A stretch of 64,000 nt of DNA, from assembly GCA_950097015.1 (NCBI GenBank), contig CATNEN010000011.1, positions 1,426,001 through 1,490,000 on the forward strand. Direction: 5' to 3'. Source of the DNA: Macrostomum hystrix (Eukaryota > Platyhelminthes > Macrostomidae). Position 1 is the stretch's first letter. Each line of letters starts with the position of its first letter. The notes beneath the pieces were generated by a model. That model ran no database searches. It was not told the DNA's origin and worked only from the letters and a program-made list of their open reading frames with translations. The position numbers and the translations under genes are program-made. Shown here piece by piece: positions 10,224 to 23,100 of this stretch.

Positions 10224-13200
10224 TGCTGCTGGGGGGGAATTAGCTCTCTGCTGCTGGGGGGAATTAGTTCTCTGCTGCTGGCGGGAATTAGTTCTCTGCT
10301 GCTGAGGGGGGAATTAGTTCTCTGCTACTTTAGGGGGGATTAGTTCTCTGCTGCTGGCGGGAATTAGGCGGGAATTAATTCTCTGCTGCTGGCGGGAATT
10401 AGGCGGGAATTAATTCTCTGCTGCTGGGGGGAATTAGGCGGGAATTAATTCTCTGCTGCTGGCGGGAATTAGGCGGGAATTAATTCTCTGCTGCTGGGGG
10501 GAATTAGGCGGGAATTAATTCTCTGCTGCTGGGGGGAATTAGGCGGGAATTAATTCTCTGCTGCTGGGGGGAATTAGTTCTCTGCTGCTGGGGGGAATTA
10601 GGCGGGAATTAATTCTCTGCTGCTGGGGGGAATTAGGCGGGAATTAATTCTCTGCTGCTGGGGGGAATTAGGCGGGAATTAATTCTCTGCTGCTGGGGGG
10701 AATTAGGCGGGAATTAATTCTCTGCTGCTGGGGGGAATTAGTTCTCTGCTGCTGGGGGGAATTAGGCGGGAATTAATTCTCTGCTGCTGGGGGGAATTAG
10801 GCGGGAATTAATTCTCTGCTGCTGGGTGGAATTAGCTCTCTGCTGCTGGGTGGAATTAGTTCTCTGCTGCTGAGGGGAATTAGTTCTCTGCTGCTTTGGG
10901 GGGAATTAGTTCTCTGCTGCTTTGGGGGGAATTAGTTCTCTGCTGCTTTGGGGGGAATTAGTTCTCTGCTGCTGAGGGGAATTAGTTCTCTGCTGCTTTG
11001 AGGGGAATTAGTTCTCTGCTGCTGAGGGGAATTAGTTCTCTGCTGCTTTGGGGGGAATTAGTTCTCTGCTGCTGAGGGGAATTAGTTCTCTGCTGCTTTG
11101 GGGGGAATTAGTTCTCTGCTGCTTTGGGGGGAATTAGTTCTCTGCTGCTTTAGGGGGAATTAGTTCTCTGCTGCTGAGGGGAATTAGTTCTCTGCTGCTG
11201 AGGGGAATTAGTTCTCTGCTGCTTTGGGGGGGATTAGTTCTCTGCTGCTTTGAGGGGAATTAGTTCTCTGCTGCTGAGGGGAATTAGTTCTCTGCTGCTT
11301 TGGGGGGAATTAGTTCTCTGCTGCTGAGGGGAATTAGTTCTCTGCTGCTTTGGGGGGAATTAGTTCTCTGCTGCTTTGAGGGGAATTAGTTCTCTGCTGC
11401 TGGCGGGAATTAGGCGGGAATTAATTCTCTGCTGCTGGGGGAATTAGGCGGGAATTAATTCTCTGCTGCTGGGTGGAATTAGCTCTCTGCTGCTTTGGGG
11501 GGAATTAGTTCTCTGCTGCTTTGGGGGGGATTAGTTCTCTGCTGCTTTGGGGGGAATTAGTTCTCTGCTGCTTTGAGGGGAATTAGTTCTCTGCTGCTGG
11601 GGGGAATTAGGCGGGAATTAATTCTCTGCTGCTGGGGGGAATTAGGCGGGAATTAATTCTCTGCTGCTGGGTGGAATTAGCTCTCTGCTGCTTTGGGGGG
11701 AATTAGTTCTCTGCTGCTTTGGGGGGGATTAGTTCTCTGCTGCTTTGGGGGGAATTAGTTCTCTGCTGCTTTGGGGGGAATTAGTTCTCTGCTGCTGAGG
11801 GGAATTAGTTCTCTGCTGCTTTGGGGGGAATTAGGCGGGAATTAATTCTCTGCTGCTGGCGGGAATTAGGCGGGAATTAATTCTCTGCTGCTGGGGGGAA
11901 TTAGGCGGGAATTAATTCTCTGCTGCTGAGGGGAATTAATTCTCTGCTGCTGGGGGGAATTAGGCGGGAATTAATTCTCTGCTGCTGGGGGGAATTAGGC
12001 GGGAATTAATTCTCTGCTGCTGGGGGGAATTAGGCGGGAATTAATTCTCTGCTGCTGGGGGGAATTAGGCGGGAATTAATTCTCTGCTGCTGGGGGGAAT
12101 TAGTTCTCTGCTGCTGGGGGGAATTAGGCGGGAATTAATTCTCTGCTGCTGGGGGGAATTAGGCGGGAATTAATTCTCTGCTGCTGGGTGGAATTAGCTC
12201 TCTGCTGCTTTGGGGGGAATTAGTTCTCTGCTGCTTTGGGGGGGATTAGTTCTCTGCTGCTTTGGGGGGAATTAGTTCTCTGCTGCTGAGGGGAATTAGT
12301 TCTCTGCTGCTTTGGGGGGAATTAGTTCTCTGCTGCTTTGGGGGGAATTAGTTCTCTGCTGCTTTGGGGGGAATTAGTTCTCTGCTGCTGAGGGGAATTA
12401 GTTCTCTGCTGCTTTGAGGGGAATTAGTTCTCTGCTGCTGAGGGGAATTAGTTCTCTGCTGCTTTGGGGGGAATTAGTTCTCTGCTGCTGAGGGGAATTA
12501 GTTCTCTGCTGCTTTGGGGGGAATTAGTTCTCTGCTGCTTTGAGGGGAATTAGTTCTCTGCTGCTGAGGGGAATTAGTTCTCTGCTGCTTTGGGGGGAAT
12601 TAGTTCTCTGCTGCTTTGAGGGGAATTAGTTCTCTGCTGCTGGCGGGAATTAGTTCTCTGCTGCTGGGGGGAATTAGGCGGGAATTAATTCTCTGCTGCT
12701 GGGGGGAATTAGGCGGGAATTAATTCTCTGCTGCTGGGGGGAATTAGTTCTCTGCTGCTGGGGGGAATTAGGCGGGAATTAATTCTCTGCTGCTGGGGGG
12801 AATTAGGCGGGAATTAATTCTCTGATGCTGGGGGGAATTAGGCGGGAATTAATTCTCTGCTGCTGGCGGGAATTAGGCGGGAATTAGTTCTCTGCTGCTG
12901 AGGGGAATTAGTTCTCTGCTGCTTTGGGGGGAATTGGTTCTCTGCTGCTGAGGGGAATTAGTTCTCTGCTGCTTTGGGGGGAATTGGTTCTCTGCTGCTG
13001 AGGGGAATTAGTTCTCTGCTGCTTTGGGGGGAATTAGTTCTCTGCTGCTGGGGGGGGGAATTAGTTCTCTGATGCTGGGGGGGATTAGTTCTCTGATGCT
13101 GGGGGGGGAATTAGTTCTCTGATGCTGGGGGGGGGGAATTAGTTCTCTGCTGCTGGGGGGAATTAGTTCTCTGATGCTGGGGGGAATTAGTTCTCTGCTG

Positions 13201-15015
13201 CTGGGGGGGGAATTAGTTCTCTGCTGCTGGGGGGGGGGAATTAGTTCTCTGCTGCTGGGGGGAATTAGTTCTCTGCTGCTGGCGGGAATTAGTTCTCTGC
13301 TGCTGGGGGGAATTAGTTCTCTGCTGCTGGCGGGAATTAGTTCTCTGCTGCTGGGGGGAATTAGTTCTCTGCTGCTGGGGGGAATTAGTTCTCTGCTGCT
13401 GGGGGGAATTAGTTCTCTGCTGCTTTGGGGGGAATTAGTTCTCTGCTGCTTTGGGGGGAATTAGTTCTCTGCTGCTTTGGGGGGAATTAGTTCTCTGCTG
13501 CTGGGGGGAATTAGTTCTCTGCTGCTTTGGGGGGAATTAGTTCTCTGCTGCTGGGGGGGGGAATTAGTTCTCTGCTGCTGGGGGGGATTAGTTCTCTGAT
13601 GCTGGGGGGAATTAGGCGGGAATTAATTCTCTGCTGCTGGCGGGAATTAGTTCTCTGCTGCTGAGGGGAATTAGTTCTCTGCTGCTGAGGGGAATTAGGC
13701 GGGAATTAGTTCTCTGATGCTGGGGGGGGAATTAGTTCTCTGCTGCTGGGGGGAATTAGTTCTCTGCTGCTGGGGGGGGAATTAGTTCTCTGATGCTGGG
13801 GGGAATTAGTTCTCTGCTGCTGGGGGGGGGAATTAGTTCTCTGATGCTGGGGGGGATTAGCTCTCTGCTGCTGGGGGGAATTAGTTCTCTGCTGCTGGGG
13901 GGAATTAGTTCTCTGCTGCTTTGGGGGGAATTAGTTCTCTGCTGCTGGGGGGAATTAGTTCTCTGCTGCTGGGGGGAATTAGTTCTCTGCTGCTTTGGGG
14001 GGAATTAGTTCTCTGCTGCTGGGGGGAATTAGTTCTCTGCTGCTTTGGGGGGAATTAGTTCTCTGCTGCTGGGGGGGGGAATTAGTTCTCTGCTGCTGGG
14101 GGGAATTAGTTCTCTGCTGCTGGGGGGAATTAGTTCTCTGCTGCTTTGGGGGGAATTAGTTCTCTGCTGCTGGGGGGAATTAGTTCTCTGCTGCTGGGGG
14201 CAATTTTTTCTTTGCTGCTGGGGGGGAATTTTTCTTTGCTGCTCTGGGGAATTAGGCGGGAATTAGTTCTCTGCTGCTGGGGGGAATTAGGCGGGAATTA
14301 ATTCTCTGCTGCTGGGGGGAATTAGGCGGGAATAAATTCTCTGATGCTGGGGGGAATTAGGCGGGAATTAATTCTCTGCTGCTGGGGGGAATTAGGCGGG
14401 AATTAATTCTCTGATGCTGGGGGGAATTAGTTCTCTGCTGCTGGGGGAATTAGCTCTCTGCTGCTGAGGGGAATTAGTTCTCTGCTGCTGAGGGGGGAAT
14501 TAGATCTCTGCTGCTGGCGGGAATTAGATCTCTGCTGCTGGGGGGAATTAGGCGGGAATTAGTTCTCTGCTGCTGGGGGGAATTAGTTCTCTGCTGCTTT
14601 GGGGGGGATTAGTTCTCTGCTGCTTTGAGGGGTATTAGTTCTCTGCTGCTTTGGGGGGGATTAGTTCTCTGCTGCTTTGGGGGGGATTAGTTCTCTGCTG
14701 CTGGGGGGAATTAGTTCTCTGCTGCTGAGGGGGGAATTAGTTCTCTGCTACTTTGGGGGGGGATTAGTTCTCTGCTGCTGGGGGGAATTAGTTCTCTGCT
14801 GCTTTGGGGGGGATTAGTTCTCTGCTGCTGGGGGGAATTAGTTCTCTGCTGCTGAGGGGGGAATTAGTTCTCTGCTACTTTGGGGGGGGATTAGTTCTCT
14901 GCTGCTGGGGGGAATTAGTTCTCTGCTACTTTAGGGGAGATTAGTTCTCTGCTGCTGGGGGGAATTAGTTCTCTGCTGCTGAGGGGGGAATTAGTTCTCT
15001 GCTACTTTAGGGGGA
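10224..15015. repeat. 4.8-kb G-rich minisatellite array
   Basis: About 200 units of roughly 22-26 bp, uninterrupted, built from TTAGTTCTCTGCTGCT plus a G-rich spacer (GGGGGGAA, TTTGGGGGGAA, GAGGGGAA, GGCGGGAA). A second unit type inserts AGGCGGGAATTAATT. The types alternate in blocks that are themselves repeated (for example the TTTGGGG-rich stretches near 11040-11400 and 12180-12620), indicating growth by unequal exchange. Frames reading GISSLLL are by-products of the repeat and are not genes. Confidence 0.97.
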
Positions 15016-17950
15016 ATTCAACTAATGTTGTTCTTCTCAATTTTCAACAATAGCAGCTAATAAAAAATTCTATTCATCTACATATCTTCTGATAATGTCA
15101 TTGGCAGTCGTCCTCTTGATGTCCAGTTCAACTGCGAGAATTCTCCAGTCTCGTCCCTGTTAAAAACATCACAGGAGTCTAGAGCGATCCACAGACGAAA
15201 TTCTCATATAGGGCGTCTCTGACAGCAATAAGAGCAGGAAATGAGTAATGAAAGAAAGTCAGGTAGACGCTGATTTTAAAAGAGTGCGCCAATGATATTG
15301 CATCCAACGAGGCAACATTTTCTAGCACTAGTCGAGAGAGATTGTGACGATTTAAAAAGGACGAAGACCAAAGTCAGAGGCAGCGACAATTTTAGTTCAC
15401 GGCAGTTAGAGTCAGTTCAATGTATGTGGTGTAGCGGTAGCACTTTATTATCTGGGTGCACTGGGACGTACGACAAGCAGAGAGGTAAGTAAGGCGTAGG
15501 AGCTCACTAGCAGTAACGGTCAGTGATAGTAAGTAAGTAATCGACAGATCTAGTCAAGAGAGAAGTACAAGGCCTAGGCTAGAAGAAGGTGTAGGCAAGG
15601 AGAAGGTGTAGGCAAGGAGGTGGCCAGGCGAAGTAGGTGTAGGCGAGGAAGGTCAGACAAAGGCAGGTGGGGCGCGAGCGGGCCTAAAGCCCTTAGCTAA
15701 GTAAGCTAGGCAGACTGCAGAACAGGGCGATCGATAATTCTCGATACTTGCTCCAGCCAATGAGAGTGTAAGTACACTGGTCTGGGCAGACGACAATCAG
15801 ACATTAGCAAAACCAAGCTGTGGCAGCGCGATGTGCTCTAACGCCTACTAACAGTAACACTCTAAGAATTACAGCTTACCATACAAAACTGAGAAATGGA
15901 TGAAAACCAGTTTACATCAGTAAAACGGCCCTAGTTAGTACACACGTAAATTAGCTATGTAAATTAACACGTAAATTAAATTGCTAGGGGCGCTTTCAAC
16001 AAGTGACAACGTCACAAGATGCTCCTAAAAATAGGTTTTCGTACGGTGGAGCAAAATGTATACTGTGCCAGTAAATCGTTTCCTTGGTTTACTGCAGTCG
16101 TAGGACTGAACACAAGTGTGTTCATGTTGAAACGATGTTTCGAGAAACGAGATCAGAGGCTGGAGGGATTAGGCAGAACAACTGGCTGAGTGATTATGCA
16201 AGCGAAAAATAATTAGCTCATTACTCGCTCATGCGTGGCCGCTCCCGTGGCCGCAGTTGCGAAAGGGGGATAGAGGGGGAACTCCATTGGAAAGGGAGTT
16301 TGACACGTACACCTGGCCCTACCCAAGGAAGAGAAGGAAACCCGGCCAAGGACTCCTTCACCCCTAGAAAGAAATGCACATGCTACGCTCCGCATCTGCT
16401 CGCAAATCCCTAGCTCCTTATTTACTCTCATGCGCGCTCACAGTTGCTTTCCCGCCGCAGCCTTCGGCTCGACATCACCAGAGCCGGCCCCCTAACAGAT
16501 TACCCACTCATAACTCAGGGCTGCCTAAAAGAGAAATAATTAGGATAGCGACAAAAAGGAGAGATTTAAATTGTACTAAAAGATCGCCTAATAGTTCGAA
16601 CAGAGGCTGTAGTTAAAAGTTTATTAGGCTAAAAGTCCCTATGCCCGTGCCCGCTATTATGCCGCCTAGCTAGTAGAAAAGTCCCTTAGGAATAACAATT
16701 AAAAGACCGCTGCGCGGGTTACTTAGCTGAATGCCGGTCGCGTGCTGCAGGCCGTTGTTCTCGCGGGAGGGATCCGGACAAGATAAGGGTAATGTGGAGA
16801 TTAATAAGGTAATGTGGAGATTAGCTGCGACTTGGCAAGGGGCCAAGACACTGAGTGAGCGCGGAGCTCGATTTAGCAGCTCACCTAAAGAGGTGGCTTG
16901 TACCCTAGCGGGTTGCTGAACAGGCAATGAGCCTGTGATTGCTAGTCTGAGCTTATAGCTCAAGGGTCTGAGCCCTAGACTAGAGGAGTGAGACTCCTGA
17001 GTGAGCGCGGACTCAGCTTCGGGTGTCCGAAGACTGTCCACGGACTCGGAGTAAGAGCGGGGTCGCTCGAACAAGCGGGGGAGGACGAAGAGTTAGCCAG
17101 GGGAAAGCTTCTGAAGAGGGGGCAGCGCAGCGCGCTTTCTTAAATAGGCCTGCAGCGCCGCCAACCTCGACATCCATCAAAATAACCCACATTCTCGCCG
17201 GCCTGTCAACGAGGAATCGAAGCGGCATTACGCCACCCCGATTGCCCAATGAACCGGCGGCAAGAAACGACAGATGCTCATCTAGGAGCAGCCGCCGGCA
17301 GTCGGCCAATAATTGCGATTCCGCCAGTACAATGGGAAGCGCAGGCGCCGACCTGCCTACAGTGACATTACATGTATCTAAAGGGGAAAGGTCATATAAT
17401 TGAGCTCTGCTCGGATTACAATAAAGAAGTGAGGACATTAAGAATTATTGATCACTCGTGATGCCTGAGTGTTTCCCGATATCTGATCGCGGTTTGGAGG
17501 GGAATTATGACCTAAACTAGCTCATACAATAAGGCTATGGGCCGCGATCAGTCATTCCTACAGGGGTCAAGACAGATCCAGGGAGAGAGGGGATCGATGG
17601 CTACTTAATTCAGCACCGCCCCAAGCCCGGCCCTAAGATTAATGATATTGTTTTCGTGGCCAGCTGCTGGTTGGGTCGCGATAATTATTAACTTAAAATT
17701 TCGGAAAATTTGGCTGGCTTACACCCTCACTCGATTCTCGTAGTACACTCCACATCAAAAATCCGTATAGAAATGATTGACAATTTATAAAATCTTTACA
17801 TTAACAAATTTGATTTCTAACTGTTTCGCGAATAGCAATCAACATTATTTTGCTATGTAAATATAATGCACGAATACATTTCAATATGCGGTACATGCAT
17901 AACCATAGCACGAGCAATTATTAATGAATCAATTCATGAGCAATCCGCCA
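15016..17950. other. Gene-poor stretch, mixed composition, unclassified
   Basis: No frame on either strand shows a recognisable domain or a convincing exon. The sequence is GC-richer than its surroundings between 15550 and 17450 and has short internal repeats: AAGGTGTAGGCAAGGAG at about 15587-15619, GGTAATGTGGAGATTA at about 16789-16825, and CTGAGTGAGCGCGGA at 16851 and 16998. The composition could suit the non-coding part of an old transposon, but no terminal repeats or coding relics were found. Confidence 0.5.
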
Positions 17951-17959
17951 TATAAAGTC

Positions 17960-18619
17960 CTAATTAAGCGATAGCCCGACATTAGCGCAGAGAACTTGAT
18001 CACTGCCGGCTTTAACGTTGACGGACACCGTATAGTCGCCACTCTCTAGAAACTTCGGTATCTTCGAGGCGTCGACGGTGAAGGAGTAGCCAGGCAGAGT
18101 GAAGTTGCCAGCTGGGAAGGGGCACTTGCATGGTACACCAGCCTTTATAAACTCGGCAGGGCAAGAAGGTGGCGGTCGAGGAAAGGTGCACAGATTGGCA
18201 TAGTCACATGAGCCCACGTTGTCGACGCAAGGCAGCTTAATCCATGCTCCGAAAATTTTCTTTTTCATCTCGATGGAGCCAGCTAGCGGCTGTGTGTCCC
18301 CAAAGCTGTGCGTAGCTGTGATTGCAAAAGTGATAGTGATTTTTCCGCTCAGACTCACTGGGTCTGGTTGTACACCTACAGAATGAATTTTCACCCAAGT
18401 CGATGGTGAACCGCAATCTGACCAGGATAAACCGAAAAGACGGCTGACCAACGGACGCGAAATTTTCATGGCCGGCATCAGCATTGACATCTGGACAACT
18501 GCTGGTTGTTGATCTGAGTCCGCGACCGCATTGGTGCGTGAAACTATGGCTGCTGCTGGGGCTGACGGCCATACGAAAATTGCCATGAAGATAGCAACGA
18601 TGAGTGCAGAATTAAGCAT
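17960..18619 (-). CDS. GM2 ganglioside activator-like ML-domain protein
   Basis: A secreted or lysosomal lipid-binding protein of the GM2A type, which in vertebrates presents GM2 ganglioside to beta-hexosaminidase A. Single exon, 219 codons plus stop. The internal ATG at 18619 is preferred because it opens a signal peptide (LNSALIVAIFMAIFVWPSAPA) and lies about 85 nt below a TATA box; the longer frame from 18712 would put the TATA box inside the coding region. The mature part matches GM2A over its length: LSWSDCG at the start, then WIKLPCVDNVGSCDYANLC, PCKCPFPAGNFTLPGYSF and DYTVSVNV, with the disulphide-forming cysteines in place. About 40 poorly conserved residues separate signal peptide and domain. 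It sits at the edge of the duplicated block. Function is inferred from family membership. Confidence 0.88.
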   Translation of the reverse strand: MLNSALIVAIFMAIFVWPSAPAAAIVSRTNAVADSDQQPAVVQMSMLMPAMKISRPLVSRLFGLSWSDCGSPSTWVKIHSVGVQPDPVSLSGKITITFAITATHSFGDTQPLAGSIEMKKKIFGAWIKLPCVDNVGSCDYANLCTFPRPPPSCPAEFIKAGVPCKCPFPAGNFTLPGYSFTVDASKIPKFLESGDYTVSVNVKAGSDQVLCANVGLSLN

Positions 18620-18700
18620 TTTGCTTACAGTAAGCGGAGATTGTAGCTGTAAAGGAATTGCTGAACAATATTGGTTTTCGCATGGGAATGTCAGGAAGTG

Positions 18701-18708
18701 TTTATATA
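18701..18708 (-). promoter_or_regulatory. TATA box of the GM2A-like gene
   Basis: TATATAAA on the minus strand about 85 nt above the chosen start codon. The duplicated block begins within a few bases of it. Confidence 0.65.
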
Positions 18709-19337
18709 GCAAACTCGGACTAGCGCTGTCTTTCAGTTGGAATGAAAACTTTCAGGGGGTTTCAATCTCTGCATGCTCGCACGTACACATTTGCTATCTT
18801 AGCGAGTATACACTTTAGAGCCCACTATTCTCTGTCCCTCTGAGTGTTGTCTGTTTTTGGATGTCCATTACAAGTTTCTTAAAAGGGACAGAAACAGAGA
18901 AGGACTGGTCAATAAAACGCACCCCTGGCGAAGGGTGGCACAAAATATTTTTAAATGCGCCCGCTCTAATTGCTAGCACAGATTCGATACTTTTATTGAT
19001 AAGTAATCTTGTCTGTTTGTTTGCAATCAACTATCTCACGAACGGCTCAACCAATTTCCGTCGTTTCTTCACCAAAAGATGTAGAATGGGCATGAATCGG
19101 TATACGTATTTTATGAGCTAAACTAAACAGTTTCAGGAAGGCTATTTTGATGCAATGAATTATTCAGCTTGCGAACAGTTGCCAATTTTATTTATTGCGT
19201 CAGAGCCAGTTCTGTTAAACGAGCGCACCGATAAGTGATTATCTTGAGGCACGTCAACAACGCCGCGAGGGGCATATAGGAAGGAATTTCTATTAACACA
19301 CCGCTTGGAGAAAAGCAATAATAAATTCCTTATCGTG

Positions 19338-19875
19338 CATTATACATTCAAATTGTTAGCGTCATTAGGGACCTGAATAAATTCTCATATACCTATAACT
19401 CCACAAGCTCGCAATGTTTGCTCCTGTATAGAAAACTTTAAAGTCAAATAAGAGTCATCGAGTGCATCAATTGAGACACTACGGAGAAAAGGGAAATCTA
19501 AGTATGTATATATCAACAAAATGTTTGTCGATTTAAGCAGTCAATGCGCTTGTGAACTAAATCAACTTTTCGAAGCTATTTATCTGTCGCAAAAGCTCTT
19601 ATTTTGTTTTGAAACGAATTACCGTTTGAAAGAAGAATGACGCGGGAACAAGAAACAGCTTCTCGGTGGGACAATTATCAGGATGAAGAAATAGTAGCCA
19701 CAAGGGCACGAACAATTGACATCGAATTGCCGAGAACCGATCACGACTGGCCATTGTAGTTGGTGTAGTAAAACGAGTCATACGCGTAGCCGCTTCTTCG
19801 GTCCTCGCCGTCCGATCGGTTGCGACGCTTTGGCCTTTGACGCTGACCGCCGCTGTTGTCTCCGCCCGAAGCCGT
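19338..19875. other. 3' flank of sFRP-B; no other gene
   Basis: Sequence unique to copy B, lying between the duplicated left segment and the sFRP-B stop codon. AT-rich at 19340-19620. No coding features were found. Confidence 0.5.
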
Positions 19876-20140
19876 CTAAACTCCGTCGGCGCCGCCAACG
19901 GAGGCGGCAGTCGGCGAGCTGCCGGCGCGACGGCTGCTCTTCCGGTTTCCTTTGTTCTTTTTGCGGCGATTCTTTTTCTTCCTTCGATTCCTGCCGGGTT
20001 CGACGGTTGCAGCCGACGAGGTCAGGGCGGTTGGCAGAAGCTCGTGACTGAAAAGGCACAGTGACGTGTTGCCCTGGCCGGCATCTTCGTCGGCCGGAAC
20101 GCCCCGACGACCTCCAGACGGTCTGCCTCGATTTCGTCGT

Positions 20141-20177
<37 letters not shown>

Positions 20178-23100
20178 GAATTAGCCGCATCGCCCGTTTA
20201 AAAGGCGGACTCCGCTGCCATTCGACCAGGTAGGACACTGAGATGCTGGTGCCGTCCGTCGACAATGAGCCCATGATGAGCAGCTTCTTGCGCGGATCGG
20301 CTTTGGCTGCATCCAGACTGCGGCATTGGCAATTGCCGACAGTTTCCAAGACAACCGTGCGAATGCTGCGCTTCTGATGGCGAGTTAGGTTGGCTGATTT
20401 GAAGAATTTAACCCGCTGCTTCAACTGGATCCGAGTTTGATCGCCCAGCGCGTCCACGCTTTTGAAGCGTGCACTGAAAACTGCAGGGCAAACGGTTGGT
20501 TTTGTGCCTATTTAATATATCTGAGAAGCTTATGCTTGAAAATAGAAGCCGCTTTACTTCGATCTTACCAACTTCGTTTGCACAGTAGTTGCCGATAATT
20601 GACTCGTAGCCGACATTCTCAGGGCAGGATTGACAACCCTCTGCAATGTTAGTTGGTAACATTTTTCCAAGCCTTAACTGCTTCAAGCTTTATTCGATTC
20701 AAACTACGAGATGAAGACTGTTTCAGCACACATAGCTGTTGTTGTATTTTCAAAGCTAAAGAAAAGTGTTTCGGGCATTGCTGGAATCGTTACTACATTC
20801 AAAACTTTGAGAAAATATTATAATCATTGCTAATGGCATTTTTTTATTTATTAAAGCGTTTTTTTCGAGAAGGCAAGCAAGCATTGTTTTATGTATACTG
20901 AAAGCATATTGTTTCGAAGGAAAACAATAAATAAAGAATATAGCGCCAAATATATTATTTATATAGCATGCATGAGATTATCAAGTAAATAGCCTGGAAT
21001 TTGTGGAGAAAAGCATTAGATTTCCAGGACAAAAATGAGATATCCAGGGTATAATAAAATAATTTGAGGGTATGGCATTTTATTTCAAGAGGATAAAATG
21101 ATTTATTGAGGGGTAGCATGAATTGTCGAAGGGGTAGCATGAATTGTCGAAGGGGTAGCATGAATTGTCGAAGGGGTAGCATGAGTTATCGAAGGGGTAG
21201 CATGAGTTATCGAAGGGGTAGCATGAGTTACTGAGGGTAGCATGAGTTACTGAGGGTAGCATGAGTTACTGAGGGTAGCATGAGTTATCGAAGGGGTAGC
21301 ATGAGTTACTGAGGGTAGCATGAGTTACTGAGGGTAGCATGAGTTATCGAAGGGGTAGCATGAGTTACTGAGGGTAGCATGAGTTATCGAAGGGGTAGCA
21401 TGAGTTACTGAGGGTAGCATGAGTTATCGAAGGGGTAGCATGAGTTACTGAGGGTAGCATGAGTTACTGAGGGTGGCATGAGTTATCGAAGGGGTAGCAT
21501 GAGTTACTGAGGGTAGCATGAGTTATCGAAGGGGTAGCATGAGTTATCGAAGGGGTAGCATGAGTTATCGAAGGGGTAGCATGAGTTATCGAAGGGGTAG
21601 CATGAGTTACTGAGGGTAGCATGAGTTATCGAAGGGGTAGCATGAGTTATCGAAGGGGTAGCATGAGTTACTGAGGGTAGCATGAGTTACTGAGGGTGGC
21701 ATGAGTTATCGAAGGGGTAGCATGAGTTACTGAGGGTAGCATGAGTTACTGAGGGTGGCATGAGTTATCGAAGGGGTAGCATGAGTTATCGAAGGGGTAG
21801 CATGAGTTATCGAAGGGGTAGCATGAGTTATCGAAGGGGTAGCATGAGTTACTGAGGGTAGCATGAGTTATCGAAGGGGTAGCATGAGTTACTGAGGGTA
21901 GCATGAGTTATCGAAGGGGTAGCATGAGTTACTGAGGGTAGCATGAGTTACTGAGGGTGGCATGAGTTATCGAAGGGGTAGCATGAGTTATCGAAGGGGT
22001 AGCATGAGTTATCGAAGGGGTAGCATGAGTTATCGAAGGGGTAGCATGAGTTACTGAGGGTAGCATGAGTTATCGAAGGGGTAGCATGAGTTATCGAAGG
22101 GGTAGCATGAGTTACTGAGGGTAGCATGAGTTACTGAGGGTGGCATGAGTTATCGAAGGGGTAGCATGAGTTACTGAGGGTAGCATGAGTTACTGAGGGT
22201 GGCATGAGTTATCGAAGGGGTAGCATGAGTTATCGAAGGGGTAGCATGAGTTATCGAAGGGGTAGCATGAGTTACTGAGGGTGGCATGAGTTACCGAGGT
22301 ACATGCATGAACTGGCGAGAGGTAGAATCAATTATCGAGAGGAAAGCATAAATAATGGAGCGGTTTGCACAATTTATCGATGGGTAGTTTGATTTATTAA
22401 AGGGGTAGCATCATTTACCGTAAGGGTAGCCTGGTTTATCATGGTTTACCACGCTACCCCATGGTTTATCAAGGAAATGAGTAGCATGATTTATCGGAAG
22501 GGTAGCATTGCTTGACAGACTGAAAAACTTTTGTAATTGCACAGATATTTCCATGCGGGTTTAAGCTAGGCCAGATATTCATGTGCGTACAGCTGCAAGA
22601 TGAGTGCAGATCAGCCAAAGCAGGGAATTCGGTGTACGAGCTAATTTAACAATTTTACCTGTTATGTTAGTCTCAGGTTGAGCTGAAGTCGGATCAGTAA
22701 AAAAAGGTGATGTTAACTGATTTTCTAGTCTGTTTTGCAGTAAAATAATAATATTTAATTAAATTAAGACGGAACCTACTATCCTTGTTGCCCCGAATGC
22801 ACATGAGGTCACTGTCAGGCGGGAACTGGGTGCATTTGAGGAAGTCAGGCCAGGGGTAGCCGTACTTCGTCATCAAAACAGAGCACGGCCTCTTGACAGC
22901 CTCGCATAGGCTGCGACATGGCTTAATCTGACGGTCCAGCAGTTGCGGAATGCAAACCGGCGCGTAGATTGAGCACAGTAGGACTCTGATCTCCTTGTGG
23001 CAAAGTATATTAGCCAGGTTTTCCCAGTGCCTCGTCTGCTCCACAACTTCGTTCACGGTGTCATGGTTGAGCATATTTGGCAGGCGCATCTCCGTATAGC

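Noticed and set aside
13174-14266. Repetitive frames encoding GISSLLL repeats on the plus strand
   Set aside because: They are produced by the minisatellite unit reading through without stops; no start context, splice signals or non-repeat sequence.
10224-15015. CRISPR-like or centromeric array
   Set aside because: Units are contiguous with no unique spacers, and the genome is eukaryotic. Unit length (about 24 bp) is far below usual centromeric satellites, although a structural role cannot be excluded.
16213-17438. Several 60-140-codon frames in the GC-richer stretch
   Set aside because: Overlapping frames on both strands, no domain, no splice signals that join them; open frames are expected at this GC content.
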